This document shows, piece by piece, positions 24,036 to 33,225 of a stretch of 64,000 nt of DNA. The notes below the pieces were generated by a model. The model saw only the letters and a list, made by a program, of their open reading frames with translations, was not told the origin of the DNA and searched no databases. The first letter of the stretch is position 1, and the number at the start of each line of letters is the position of its first letter. The position numbers were made by a program, and so were the translations under genes. Source of the DNA: Williamsia sp. DF01-3 (GTDB lineage Bacteria; Actinomycetota; Actinomycetes; Mycobacteriales; Mycobacteriaceae). The stretch covers positions 1,798,001 through 1,862,000 of the forward strand of contig NZ_JALKFS010000005.1 in assembly GCF_023051145.1 (NCBI RefSeq), in the 5' to 3' direction.

Positions 24036-25106
24036 GTGGAAGAGTTGATGCACGCACTGTGCAGAGCGACAACCACATTGCCCAAACCGGTGATCGAGTG
24101 GATGGTCGGTACGGCCAGCCCGTTGCTTCAGCCATGGTGTGACCTCGTGCGTCGGCCTGAACTCACTGACCAGCAAGCGTGGGACTGCCTGTGGCGTGAC
24201 GACGCGTTGATCAAGTCGGCGATGAAGATTCCGGGCAAGTGGACGGCGAACGCGAGGTCGGAAGACTTGGCCGGGTCAGTGGCTCTGTATCTGTCGCGAC
24301 CGAATGTGCCCTCAGGTCGGATTACGTTGCTGCGAACCCGACTCGATGTGGACCAGCTTCGTCGAATCGACCTGTTGCGGGCGGTCACTCAGCTTGGTGG
24401 CAGCGACCTGGTTTGTCGAGAGATCGTCGCCGAGCCGCCACCGGGTTCGACACGGGAGGAACATGTCGGTCCGCGGGAAATCGCGCTGATCGAGCGCTAC
24501 CGGACGTCCGCGCGGGAAGCAGTAGTCGATCGCGAAGCCAAGACTTGGCAGGCGGTCGCACAGATAGAGCGGGAGGACGGACTGATTGCACGGGCTGCTA
24601 GAGCTCGCATGATGGAGCCGGCCGACCAGCTGCAGGCGCTTCGTGCCTGCTTGTTCGGTCGGGGCTCGGTGGCAGCTCGTCCCGAGGACGCGGACTGGGT
24701 GACGGTGCAGTACCTGCTGGTTCTCGGCCGTGGTGCGTCGACGTACCAACACAGCGACGAGGGGCTGGGGGAGACGTTGTCGGTGCTTCGCCCGATCCTT
24801 CGGGCATACATCGACCAGGTGTATACGCGGCCACGTCGGTGGGCGACCGAGCGTCTGTTGACGTTCGGCGAGGCAGGTGTTGTCCCGCTGGGTTATTCGA
24901 TCTACGCCGACGAGGGGGACTATCTGAACCGGCGGTTCGGTCCGAGTGTGAGGAAGTACCGCGCGCTGGGCGAGCTCATCAAAAACAATCGGGACGTGCC
25001 ACTGCGAGATCTGTGTGACCGCGTGGAGACCGCGGTTCTGGCGCGTGACCGGTGGATCGTCAATCAGTCACAAAAGGAAAACAGAGGTGGGTTTGACCAT
25101 GAATGA
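24036..25106 (+). CDS. hypothetical protein
   Basis: A 356-residue protein. GTGAGGAG at 24023-24030 favours the GTG at 24036 (MEELMHALCR). It is helical, without signal peptide or membrane segment. Conserved-looking stretches are 'QQAWDCLWRDDALIKSAM' and 'VYTRPRRWATERLLTFGEAG'. No family recognised. Its end overlaps the HD-domain gene by eight bases, so the two are translationally coupled and may act together. Confidence 0.65.
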   Translation: MEELMHALCRATTTLPKPVIEWMVGTASPLLQPWCDLVRRPELTDQQAWDCLWRDDALIKSAMKIPGKWTANARSEDLAGSVALYLSRPNVPSGRITLLRTRLDVDQLRRIDLLRAVTQLGGSDLVCREIVAEPPPGSTREEHVGPREIALIERYRTSAREAVVDREAKTWQAVAQIEREDGLIARAARARMMEPADQLQALRACLFGRGSVAARPEDADWVTVQYLLVLGRGASTYQHSDEGLGETLSVLRPILRAYIDQVYTRPRRWATERLLTFGEAGVVPLGYSIYADEGDYLNRRFGPSVRKYRALGELIKNNRDVPLRDLCDRVETAVLARDRWIVNQSQKENRGGFDHE

Positions 25107-25578
25107 GGACATGAGTTCCGGCATCGTCGCCATCGCGGACGCCATAGCGGTCGAGGCGCACGCAGGCCAAACTGACAAGCTTGGTAATGAGTACATTCAC
25201 CATCCGAGATCCGTTGCACGGCGGGTGGACCAGAGCGATGACGTCGCCGTAGCTGCGGCGCTCCTGCATGATGTCGTCGAGGATTCGGATGTGACGCCGG
25301 AGGACCTGGCGGAACGCGGCATTCCTGCGAATGTGATCGCAGCTGTCGAGCTGCTCACTCGACGTCGTAACGTTCCGGACGGTGACTACTACGAAGCTAT
25401 TGCGAAAGACCCTGTGGCACTGCAGGTGAAGCTGGCAGACCTCGCTGACAACACCGACCCAGCCCGATTGGGGTTGTTGGATGAGGCGACGCAACGCAAG
25501 CTGATCACGAAGTACACGAAGGCGTACCGTGCGTTGGGTCGGGAGGACCTCGCGACACGGTTGGCACAGCGTATGTGA
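25099..25578 (+). CDS. HD-domain phosphohydrolase (ppGpp hydrolase/MESH1-like)
   Basis: A 159-residue stand-alone HD protein. Metal ligands are visible in order: 'EYIHHPRSVARRV' (H34/H35), 'AALLHDVVEDSDVTPEDL' (H57, D58) and 'VKLADLADNTDPARL' with the late aspartate. This matches the hydrolase half of RelA/SpoT and small alarmone hydrolases. No synthetase domain is present. It probably hydrolyses (p)ppGpp or another nucleotide. Coupling to the unknown gene upstream is unusual for housekeeping enzymes and may hint at a stress or defence role, which is speculative. Confidence 0.82.
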   Translation: MNEDMSSGIVAIADAIAVEAHAGQTDKLGNEYIHHPRSVARRVDQSDDVAVAAALLHDVVEDSDVTPEDLAERGIPANVIAAVELLTRRRNVPDGDYYEAIAKDPVALQVKLADLADNTDPARLGLLDEATQRKLITKYTKAYRALGREDLATRLAQRM

Positions 25579-26274
25579 GGTAAAGGCCCGAGGCGTTACG
25601 TTGCTTTCGGTCCTAGGGTGAGGAACTGGGGTGTTTTGTCCAGGCAGTTCTTGCGGCCTAGGGGCCGGCTGACAAAGCTTGCCTCTGTCGGGTCGCGACA
25701 AGTTTCAACGGGCCTGCACTTTGTAGTAGTCCGACCACGGTGCGAAGCCGCCGTTGATTGGCAGATCAGCATCGCCGAGTCGTCAAGCGAGTCCTGCGCC
25801 GCATGTCTCGACCGAAGCCACGCTCATGTTCGTCCGGCCAGGCCCTGGCGCCGTTCCACGGCGCCGTCGGGCGGATGTCCTTCGACCCTTGAACAGGACT
25901 CCTAGGCCTCGGCCGCCACTTCGATCGTGCTCATCGGTCCGGAGATGCCTGGGCGGCAGTTGCGCGCGTCTACCTATGTCTCTCGAAGCCCTCTGGGCTC
26001 AGAAGGGAGGGAGATGCCATGCACGAAGTCGACGACGGTGTCGTTCATGTAGAGATAGAGGCTTTTTCTTATCGATTGACTCGGCCCTGTGATTAGTATG
26101 GCGATTCGACAGAGGCGATCCTCAACTCTGAAAGTATATGGACGGTCTCAGGTCTGCTCCGACCACCTCACCGGAGTGCACCTCGCGCGAGCTAGGTGCA
26201 GCAGTAACGAAACGGCCCGTTGCGTCGATTTTATGGAAGACAGCATCTCAATGGCAGCAAGGGTAGGCAACTAT
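25579..26274. other. long non-coding stretch
   Basis: About 700 bases with no gene I can support. Open frames here are short and out of codon-usage pattern. Composition becomes more AT-rich toward the caspase-like gene, suggesting a junction of acquired DNA. No repeat, tRNA or attachment-site pair was seen. Confidence 0.45.
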
Positions 26275-26889
26275 ATGAGCAAGGCTCCAGGGGTATTTTG
26301 CTTAGAGGGAGACTGGGAGCTATCGATGGAGAGTCGTATCAGCGTCGAACCAGCGCTCCGCCTGTTGGAGGCGCAGGACTCCATCCGTTTGGTTCATCGC
26401 GATGTCGCGACGCTAGCTGAATTGAAATACTACCTCGCGCGTTGGTTAGGGGCCCAGATGCGCGGTTATACATTTGGATATTTCGGTTTTCATGGTAGTG
26501 CTGAAACGCTCTACATCGGCGACGATGAACTTGCTTTGTCCGAGCTCGAAGAGATGCTCGCTGGCCGCTGTGAAGGCAGGGTCATCTATTTTGGATCGTG
26601 CAGTGTGTTGAAAGCTGAGGGCGAAGTCCTTCAGCGATTCTGTCGCACGACGAGTGCTCGGGCTGTCGTGGGATTCACTCGGGATGTTGATTGGGTTGAA
26701 GCCGCGGCCTTTGAGATCCTCCTCGTACAAAAGCTCGCGTGGGCCAAAAACATGAAACCGGCTTACGATTGGCTGACTCGCGAGTACCCAGACCTCACAA
26801 ATAAGCTCGGATTTCGAATGGCGCACTCGCGGTGGTCTTCTGACCGAACGATCGCGGTTCAGGCGGCGAACGACGCACATAAGGGCTGA
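26275..26889 (+). CDS. stand-alone caspase-like/CHAT-like protease fold protein (DUF6642-like)
   Basis: A 204-residue protein. I chose the ATG at 26275 (MSKAPGVFCLEGDWEL) since AAGGGTAGG lies seven bases upstream. The core has a caspase-type dyad: histidine H73 in 'TFGYFGFHGSAETL' after a hydrophobic strand, and cysteine C109 in 'RVIYFGSCSVLKAE' after the next strand. This is the order and spacing expected of CHAT/caspase folds. The N-terminal 'GVFCLEGDW...SVEPALRLLE' is the opening I associate with DUF6642. There is no sensor or effector partner directly adjacent. Codon usage is more AT-rich than neighbours, suggesting transfer. It could be a protease effector of a defence system. Confidence 0.7.
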   Translation: MSKAPGVFCLEGDWELSMESRISVEPALRLLEAQDSIRLVHRDVATLAELKYYLARWLGAQMRGYTFGYFGFHGSAETLYIGDDELALSELEEMLAGRCEGRVIYFGSCSVLKAEGEVLQRFCRTTSARAVVGFTRDVDWVEAAAFEILLVQKLAWAKNMKPAYDWLTREYPDLTNKLGFRMAHSRWSSDRTIAVQAANDAHKG

Positions 26890-27211
26890 CGAGGCTCCTA
26901 TCGTCGACCGCGCGTCGGGAGATAATCAATTGGGGAATTGAGCGATCGGTGGGGTTTAATGCATCGAAGAAGATGTATATGCGCTTTGCGAGGTATGCCT
27001 AATCACAGCGATGAATGCGGTGTTTTCTATTCATTGGTGTCGTAGTATTTCCGGCGGCTGGCCAAGTCTACGGTCGAGAGTCCGATCGGTCCAAAGGTGC
27101 GAGTCTCGAACGGGATGGTCGATCGGGATTTGCCACTCGCTCGGATAGTTGAAATCTCAGGTAGTTAACCGCCATTTTGTCCCCTGCCTGGCTGAGGGGT
27201 TCCGATGAAAC
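26890..27211. other. non-coding stretch between convergent genes
   Basis: Relatively AT-rich DNA of about 320 bases between the caspase-like gene and the DUF4268 gene. No coding frame, hairpin terminator or repeat is convincing. Confidence 0.4.
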
Positions 27212-28180
27212 CTAGGAGGGGATCGCGTCCGGCGCCCCGCCCACCGATGAAATGGCTCTTCTAAGACGTATTTGACGATCAAGAAGCCAATCGATGTAGT
27301 CATTCCACTCGCCCGCATTCTCAACATCTGCACCGGGAAGGTAATCCGCGATTCGCGTTGACTTGCGAGACGGAATAGCTTGCCATTCGAGAGGGCTGCC
27401 GTAAGCTGCTTCCAGCGATGCCTTCTGTGTTTGGAGGATATTCAGTCGCGCGGTGTTGATTGCTGCGTCTGCAGACTCAAACACCAGCTCACTCGACAAT
27501 CCTTGCTTTGTGAAGGTGGTGTAGTAGGTTGCATTCGACACGCCTGTGGGAACTCTTAACCAATTGTCTTTCGGGGGACGATTGACTCCTGACCAGTGGA
27601 GTTGTTCGGCACGAAGGCGACCCAGCCACCTTGTCCAGAACTCGCGGTATAATTGTTGTTTCCCTGACAGGGCGTCCGCTTGGTTGGTAGCAGCTCGGAC
27701 CGTCTTCTCCCAGTCGTTTGGCTCGGCGACCAGCCGAAACGCAGGTGCGGGCTGCGAGTCGCCGATTCTGACTACTCCCAGTTCAACGCCGAAAAACCGG
27801 GTGTCTTCGTCTGTTCGGGTGTTCAGCCAATCGAGCGCGGCCCGATGTTCCGGACGGATCGATGCGGCGATCCAAACGACTGTCGTGGGGTCAGTTCCCG
27901 CTGCGTATGTGAGCAGCTGACCGAGGTGAGTGTGATCGGAGGGCTGGAGCTGGTTCTCCACGATCACAGTTTCACCGCTCGATTGGTCGCGGCCCTTCAA
28001 GTCCAGCCTGAACCCACCGACCGGATGCTCGGCTATCTCCAGAATCAAGTCCATCCCGAGTAGGTCGCCCAGGACATCGGCATTCTGCAGCAGCCAAGGC
28101 GTGAAGTCACGTGCTTCGTGTGGCCACACGGTTTCGGGACTTACCGGTACCAACCTGCCAAGCGTAACGGGTGAGCTCAT
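27212..28180 (-). CDS. DUF4268 protein with nuclease-like N-terminal region
   Basis: A 322-residue protein. Residues about 15-140 resemble a PD-(D/E)XK fold: 'LLGMDLILEIAEHPVGGFRL', then 'DLKGRDQSSGETVIVENQLQ' (acidic residue followed by E-x-Q) and 'THLGQLLTYAAGTD'. The C-terminal half contains 'YREFWTRWLGRL' and ends 'WNDYIDWLLDRQIRLRRAIS', which fits DUF4268 proteins. Such proteins are often found in mobile or defence DNA as suspected nucleases. It is a lone gene. Catalysis is not proven because the lysine of the motif is replaced by Q. Confidence 0.72.
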   Translation of the reverse strand: MSSPVTLGRLVPVSPETVWPHEARDFTPWLLQNADVLGDLLGMDLILEIAEHPVGGFRLDLKGRDQSSGETVIVENQLQPSDHTHLGQLLTYAAGTDPTTVVWIAASIRPEHRAALDWLNTRTDEDTRFFGVELGVVRIGDSQPAPAFRLVAEPNDWEKTVRAATNQADALSGKQQLYREFWTRWLGRLRAEQLHWSGVNRPPKDNWLRVPTGVSNATYYTTFTKQGLSSELVFESADAAINTARLNILQTQKASLEAAYGSPLEWQAIPSRKSTRIADYLPGADVENAGEWNDYIDWLLDRQIRLRRAISSVGGAPDAIPS

Positions 28181-28911
28181 ATATCCAGCCTGTCACCACT
28201 TTTGCCCAATAGCTACGGTTTCGAATCTGCCGGCCGAGTCGACGTGAATAGCTGACACCCCTGAAGCCTTTGTCGGAGACCACGCGCGTGAGTTCCGACA
28301 ACTCCGAGTCGGCGTTTGCCATCGCGGTCTCCTTCTCGTTGCGGATCTACGGACGGGCGCGGCTGGATTCGGTCCCCAGGGTTTCTGCGATGTCTGTGTT
28401 CGTCGAACCGCCCGCATTTCTCCGTCCCAGGGCATCAGGGTGGTGGTGAGATACTCCCCGCTGCAACGCTTCTCGGTCAGCTTCTAAATGTATGCCAGGT
28501 AGGTCGAGGAGTTCGATCACTGTGACTGTATCCAGCTGACCAACAACTTCTACGAGCAATTGGTGGGCTCGACCGGGCAATCGTCCTTCGTTCGCTTCGC
28601 GGTCTAACCGTACTGGTCAAGCGCTCCTTGGGCGTGCCAAAGGTCGAGTCGCGAGATGATCCATCGACGACCGGAAAGCTGGCCTCTGCGAGTCTCCCGG
28701 CCAGTTACTGGACTTCCGTCCCCGGCTTCATCCATTCTCAACAGGCATGGAAAAAGTCACTCGGATTTTGTGGACACGGGACGTCTGGAACGTTAGCGGC
28801 TGTCTGTCGAATGCTTTCCGAATCTCATCTTCGAAGGGCACGACATGCTGCCAGCGGTAGTCGATGTCGACACTAACGGCGGCAAGAGGGTCACAAGAGG
28901 GTGCCGATCGC
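28181..28911. other. long stretch without a supported gene
   Basis: About 730 bases. On the minus strand near 28195-28322 two frames together would read MANADSELSELTRVVSDKGF and then GVSAIHVDSAGRFETVAIGQ, possibly a small gene split by an indel, but either half alone is too short to support. The rest holds no convincing frame. Confidence 0.4.
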
Positions 28912-29403
28912 TTACGCGGACGTTTCTGCTTTGTCGAGGAGGTAACTGGTCACGGCCGGCCAGTCAGGGAACTTGTCAGAGCCGAAGTGGACGTGCTCCC
29001 CGTTGAAGTCCTTGACGCCGTTCTTGTCTCGGTCATCGACAATGTAGTCCCCGTGGTTGAGGTTCTTATGGTGGGACAAGATCAACCGCTTCCAGGCCGG
29101 GGTCCCCTCGTCCTTGCCGAAGTACTTCTGAACCCACTCAAGCTTGTCTGACCAGGCAGTGGGGTTGTTCCAGGGTGCTGTCGACAGGATGTAAGTGTCG
29201 TAGACCGTCGACAGCGTCGTGAACGCCTCGATCGCGCCGTCAAGCGGGATCATGGTGCCGAAGATCCCGGGTGCATCGTCGTACGCATCTCTGTACGTGT
29301 CGGCATCCTCCTCGCTGAGGAGGGATATCCCGTGCTTGAAGTCGACGAGGGTGTTGTCCATGTCGATGTACAGGATCTTCTTGGTTGCTGCTTGCTCCGT
29401 CAC
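28912..29403 (-). CDS. HAD-superfamily 5'(3')-deoxyribonucleotidase-like protein
   Basis: A 163-residue phosphatase-like protein starting GTG at 29403 (MTEQAATKKILYIDMDNTLV). The nucleophile motif DxD is D15/D17 in 'YIDMDNTLVDF'. Motif II is 'YILSTAPWNNPTAW' near residue 70. The late acidic motif is 'DYIVDDRDKNGVKDF' near 118. These match the NT5C family of small 5'(3')-deoxyribonucleotidases that dephosphorylate dNMPs. It is a single gene. A nucleotide-pool or phage-related function is possible; the enzyme class is well supported. Confidence 0.82.
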   Translation of the reverse strand: MTEQAATKKILYIDMDNTLVDFKHGISLLSEEDADTYRDAYDDAPGIFGTMIPLDGAIEAFTTLSTVYDTYILSTAPWNNPTAWSDKLEWVQKYFGKDEGTPAWKRLILSHHKNLNHGDYIVDDRDKNGVKDFNGEHVHFGSDKFPDWPAVTSYLLDKAETSA

Positions 29404-29819
29404 ACCGCTGATTATCGCGGCACGGTGTGACACCAGCAGTTCGATTGCGCCGAATCGGTCGGTGCCCGTCCGGTGTGCTCCTGCGCTGCAATCTCGTGAA
29501 TGCATCTGAGGGTTGCGGGCACGGCGCCAACGACCAGGTGCGCCCGACAGCGGCAGGTCGTTCGGGACGCGTCGACCCTCACGCTTCATCTCGCCCGGAT
29601 CGACGCGGACGCGTCAGCATTAAGTCCAGGTGGACCGCTCCACGCAGGTCATTCGCGGGAAAGGTTCGCAACGCAACTCGAGCCGCGCTTCGTCAGCAGC
29701 GTTGTGAGCCTGCGCCGCATGTACTCGTCAGTCGAAAAACTTTGGCTACGCATCCTGAACCGACCGCGCATTTCGTCTGTTGCAGAGACGGTGTCGGGAC
29801 CCTCTGAGACGATAGGCGA
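29404..29819. other. divergent intergenic stretch without a gene
   Basis: About 415 bases between the nucleotidase and the next plus-strand gene. Open frames on both strands have shadow-like arginine/proline-rich translations. Promoters for both neighbours are expected here but I could not define them. Confidence 0.4.
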
Positions 29820-31064
29820 ATGAGCGAAGAGCTGACGCCGATTGATGCGGCCACCGAACTGACCGTCAACGTCGAAGAGGAGGGGGTCCTGGTAGTCGGC
29901 GCACCCGAAGTCGTTGATTCGTACATCAGAAGGATTCGAGACATCTCCGGTGATGAAGCGAAGGATGTCGGTCTTGACGCAGCTGGGGTGGCAACGGCTG
30001 GCGCGGCTGCTGCCGGTGTAGCCAACATTGCCATGCAACGAGGGCGGTTCGTGATGCTCTCCCCGAACAGCATGGCGAATCTCAGGAAGTACAACGTCGT
30101 TCCCGCGGGGAACGGGTACAACCGGATGACGGTCGTTGATTCGGCGAAGCAGTTTCGCGGACAACTGGCCTGGAAGCGTGTTCCCATCGGCCCGTCGCAG
30201 GTGGCGGCGGTGCAAATGCTTGCGGTGCAGATGGCGCTCAAGACTGCGATCGCCTCGGTCGAAGAGGCAGTTGAGCGGGTGGAAGACAAGGTCGACGAGG
30301 TACTGGCCTTGGCGAAGGCACAGGTCGCCGGCGACGTCATCGGCAATCACGGAGTGCTGAAGCGTCTCGACTCCGAGGTGAAACGCAACGACTCATTGCC
30401 GACGGCCGACTGGGAATCGATAGCGGGCCTAGGCCCTGGCCTGGAAGTCGGAATCGAACGCTTGCGGGCATACATCACGCAGAAAGTCCGCCCCCTCGAT
30501 GCCGACAACTCTGTACAGGACCGCGCCGTCGTGGTTCACAAGTTGGTCGCTGACAACAAGATTGGTGAGGCTCTGCAACTGCTGGTTATCGCGGAGCAGT
30601 CACTTTTTCTGTGGCAGCAGCTGCGTCTGCGGAGGGTGATTGACACCGATCCGCGCAATCGCGAAGCGGTTGCGGTCTCGGTGCGCGAGGTACTCCGCGA
30701 GCAAGTGGCGCGTGACGGCGAGCTCTGGAACGCGATCGGGAAAGAGATGGAAACCTATGGACGGATCGCACCGCTCGACCGCGTTCACTTCTTCGGCATC
30801 GACAAGTTCAAGCAGGATGTGAAGGCGTTGCAGGACGACCTCGACGCGTTTGGTGCTGCCCGGCGCATGCAGGTTCTCGGCTGGGAGGACCACAAGGTTC
30901 CCTCGGTACAGGAGACCATCTCGGAGATCGGGACCCAAATCTCACGGACGTGGGGGACTGGCGTGAAGCTTGGAGAGAAGGGGATGCGGTCCCTGGGTGG
31001 TCGCTTTCAACGCGGGCCCAGCGGCGATGTGGTCACTGAGGCTGAGGACAAGCAGGCGACCTGA
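29820..31064 (+). CDS. hypothetical protein with helical/coiled-coil centre
   Basis: A 414-residue protein. Residues 55-75 are Ala/Gly-rich and mildly hydrophobic ('GVATAGAAAAGVANIAM'). A long amphipathic helix with coiled-coil character follows ('IASVEEAVERVEDKVDEVLA', near 150). The C-terminal half is helical with charged heptads. No catalytic motif or family is recognised. It could be a membrane-associated or regulatory protein. It is a lone gene, and codon usage fits a real gene throughout. Confidence 0.7.
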   Translation: MSEELTPIDAATELTVNVEEEGVLVVGAPEVVDSYIRRIRDISGDEAKDVGLDAAGVATAGAAAAGVANIAMQRGRFVMLSPNSMANLRKYNVVPAGNGYNRMTVVDSAKQFRGQLAWKRVPIGPSQVAAVQMLAVQMALKTAIASVEEAVERVEDKVDEVLALAKAQVAGDVIGNHGVLKRLDSEVKRNDSLPTADWESIAGLGPGLEVGIERLRAYITQKVRPLDADNSVQDRAVVVHKLVADNKIGEALQLLVIAEQSLFLWQQLRLRRVIDTDPRNREAVAVSVREVLREQVARDGELWNAIGKEMETYGRIAPLDRVHFFGIDKFKQDVKALQDDLDAFGAARRMQVLGWEDHKVPSVQETISEIGTQISRTWGTGVKLGEKGMRSLGGRFQRGPSGDVVTEAEDKQAT

Positions 31065-31363
31065 GAGGGCCCTTTCGTGCTGTCACGCGCCTCGGTGAAC
31101 GGGTTCTCACGGGTCTGTGTGTCATTCTGGCCGTGCAAAATCAGACTCGGTGAGCGTCCCCGCGATGCTGTCGTAGATTGCGTGCTTTCTGCCGACAGAG
31201 GCCTCCGGCGTATGGGCAACAGTGGGTAGTGGCCCGCTGCTGGCCGTGCGGCCCAACTCCTTTCGGCGGTGTATTCCTCAGGCACTCAGGCAGCTGTTGG
31301 CACGATGTGTAACGCCGTGCGAGACGGGCACGAATAAAGACCAACACGAAGGAGTGATCCCGT

Positions 31364-32103
31364 TTGGACTCTCATCCGCCCCGACATCAACGATCGCCAG
31401 GCTGGTATCCCGCCCCTCTTCACCGGAATTGCGCTGGTGGGATGGTCAGCACTGGACGTCCGATACCCAACCTTTGCCCAACCCGTCTCTTGGCTATCGC
31501 GGACCGCCTACGGGTCCGCAGCGTGGTCGGGCGGGACGGTACGTGGCCATCATCGGGGCGGTCATCGTTTTGATCGTCGGGGCGCTGATAGCGGTCTCTT
31601 TTGTGATCGCAGACAACGACGGGGAAATCGCATCAGGTGCCGACAACCCGGCAACAGCCAACCCATTACCGCGCGACCCGCTACCAGGCAGGGCTTGGGC
31701 GGAATCCCAACAGGTCGACTTGATCGAAACTGGTGACCCACCTGAGTTTCCGACACGTCTCGAGCAGTGGGCGCTGCAGCAGACCTGGGACGCGACCCCG
31801 CGCGCGTTCAAGGGCCAGGAGACAGCAGTACCAGGTCCCGGCTTCACGAAATTCCCGGCAACGATGAACGGCTGCGACAACCAGCGGTTCCTGGTGCGGT
31901 GGCGGGTCCTCAATCCCGACGCGACGGTTGTCGCCTCGCTCGCAGACGTCAACGGAACGGTGGTCAACAACGCAACCGGCTCTGCGGGCCGAATGGACTT
32001 GGATGGCTGCCTCACACCACAATTCGAGTTCGCCGAGAGCGGCGACGCGTCGAACCTGACGGACATCACGGTCGCGGTGCAGCAATGGAGTCCGTCGCCC
32101 TGA
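31364..32103 (+). pseudogene. DUF2510 membrane protein gene with frameshift
   Basis: A TTG start at 31364 has an AAGGAG ribosome site nine bases upstream and encodes 'MDSHPPRHQRSPGWYPAP', the first half of the DUF2510 signature. The second half, 'SPELRWWDGQHWTSD', continues in another frame. Adding one C to the CCCC run near 31416 joins them into the canonical PGWYP...RWWDGQHWT motif. The rest reads cleanly: one membrane helix 'YVAIIGAVIVLIVGALIAVS' and an outside domain of about 170 residues with two cysteines ('MNGCDNQ', 'LDGCLTP'). The protein would be about 246 residues. Function unknown; DUF2510 is a short domain common before membrane helices in Actinobacteria. Confidence 0.72.
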
Positions 32104-32171
32104 CGGCGGGACGAACGGCTGCCCTCAATCAAGAAGTCGCGGATTGTGTTGAGAAGGGAGCTACTTTCACC

Positions 32172-32939
32172 ATGACGTTCGAACCGCCAAGTGCTGCCCC
32201 GGGATGGTATCCGGACCCGCAGTCCGCGGGAATACGTTGGTGGGATGGGTGTAACTGGACTCAGCATGTTTCCCCGCCCCAGGGCCACATGCTGCCACCT
32301 CAGATGCCGACGCAGCCTGCCGTGGTCTTCAACTCGCCTTCCGCACGCAGGTGGCCGACCCTCAACACGTACCGGAACTCCTATCGCGGTCGATTGATGG
32401 TGCGGTTGCTTGTCGCGCTGCTGGTCGCGATTGCTTCTGGTCTGCTGATCTCCGGATTTGTCAACAACGTCTCCTTGATCTTCGGCGGTATGGGCAGACC
32501 CGAAAATTACGTGGGTGCCGTGCTGTCCCCGGCTCTACTATTCGGTCTTTGGTTTCTTGCGAGAATGACCGCGCTGAGGATTGCGACCTATGCAACACAT
32601 TTTGGTCAGAGCAATAGGAGTACCACGTATAGAACGACGCTGACGATCACCATCGTTTTGGCAGCGCTTGTTGCGATCGTCGGCATCGCAGACACCAAAG
32701 ATGGCGCTCGCCCAACCATTTCCGGATCCGCACTGCAATCAGAGCTTCGAGGTAATCTTGCCCCCGCTGCAGGATCTCCCGTCGTCGTGAGCACCATCCG
32801 ATGCCCTGTGTCGAAAGATTACGGAGACGGCGACGTCGCACGCTGTACGGCCTCGACCGGCACGGGTAGTGCTGCGGTGTTCCTGGTGACGGTTATGCGC
32901 GACGGCGGAGAGTGGCGCTACACAATCGATGTCGAATGA
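32172..32939 (+). CDS. DUF2510 membrane protein with DUF4333-like C-terminus
   Basis: A 255-residue protein. The DUF2510 motif 'APGWYPDPQSAGIRWWDG' is at residues 9-26. Three hydrophobic segments follow: 'LLVALLVAIASGLLISGFV' (near 80), 'YVGAVLSPALLFGLWFLARM' (near 115) and 'ITIVLAALVAIVGIA' (near 160). The last 65 residues have the DUF4333 pattern: 'STIRCPVSKDYGDGDVARCT' with two cysteines and a final 'GGEWRYTIDVE'. It follows the frameshifted DUF2510 gene by 68 bases and is probably its partner. Role unknown; cell-envelope location is likely. Confidence 0.72.
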   Translation: MTFEPPSAAPGWYPDPQSAGIRWWDGCNWTQHVSPPQGHMLPPQMPTQPAVVFNSPSARRWPTLNTYRNSYRGRLMVRLLVALLVAIASGLLISGFVNNVSLIFGGMGRPENYVGAVLSPALLFGLWFLARMTALRIATYATHFGQSNRSTTYRTTLTITIVLAALVAIVGIADTKDGARPTISGSALQSELRGNLAPAAGSPVVVSTIRCPVSKDYGDGDVARCTASTGTGSAAVFLVTVMRDGGEWRYTIDVE

Positions 32940-33225
32940 TCACCGTCTGTCGCGGGTCGGTCGAAGAAAGTACCCACGGGTTGACTTTGGGCCCGCCACG
33001 ACTCCGGCGAGTTTACAGCGGGCTCGGTACCGGGTGTGATTGAAGACTTGACCGTATCGGTAACGGCGCGAGCTGAATCTGCGACGATCTCCACGTGATA
33101 CACATGGCGTGCCCACGAGGCCACGGGGAATCGACCGCGAAGATCCCGCCCGCAGCGACGGGTCTGAGTTCCGTTGCCGACGCGAGACAATTGATCAACG
33201 TGCAGGTGTCACAGTCGGTTGCCAG

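Noticed and set aside
26076-26099. TTGACT and TAGTAT as a promoter for the caspase-like gene
   Set aside because: The spacer is only 12 bases, too short for a sigma-70-type promoter, and the start codon is 175 bases away.
28195-28322. Possible 42-residue gene split by an indel on the minus strand
   Set aside because: The two halves read sensibly, but the joint does not fall in a homopolymer that one base would fix cleanly, and neither half shows a known motif.
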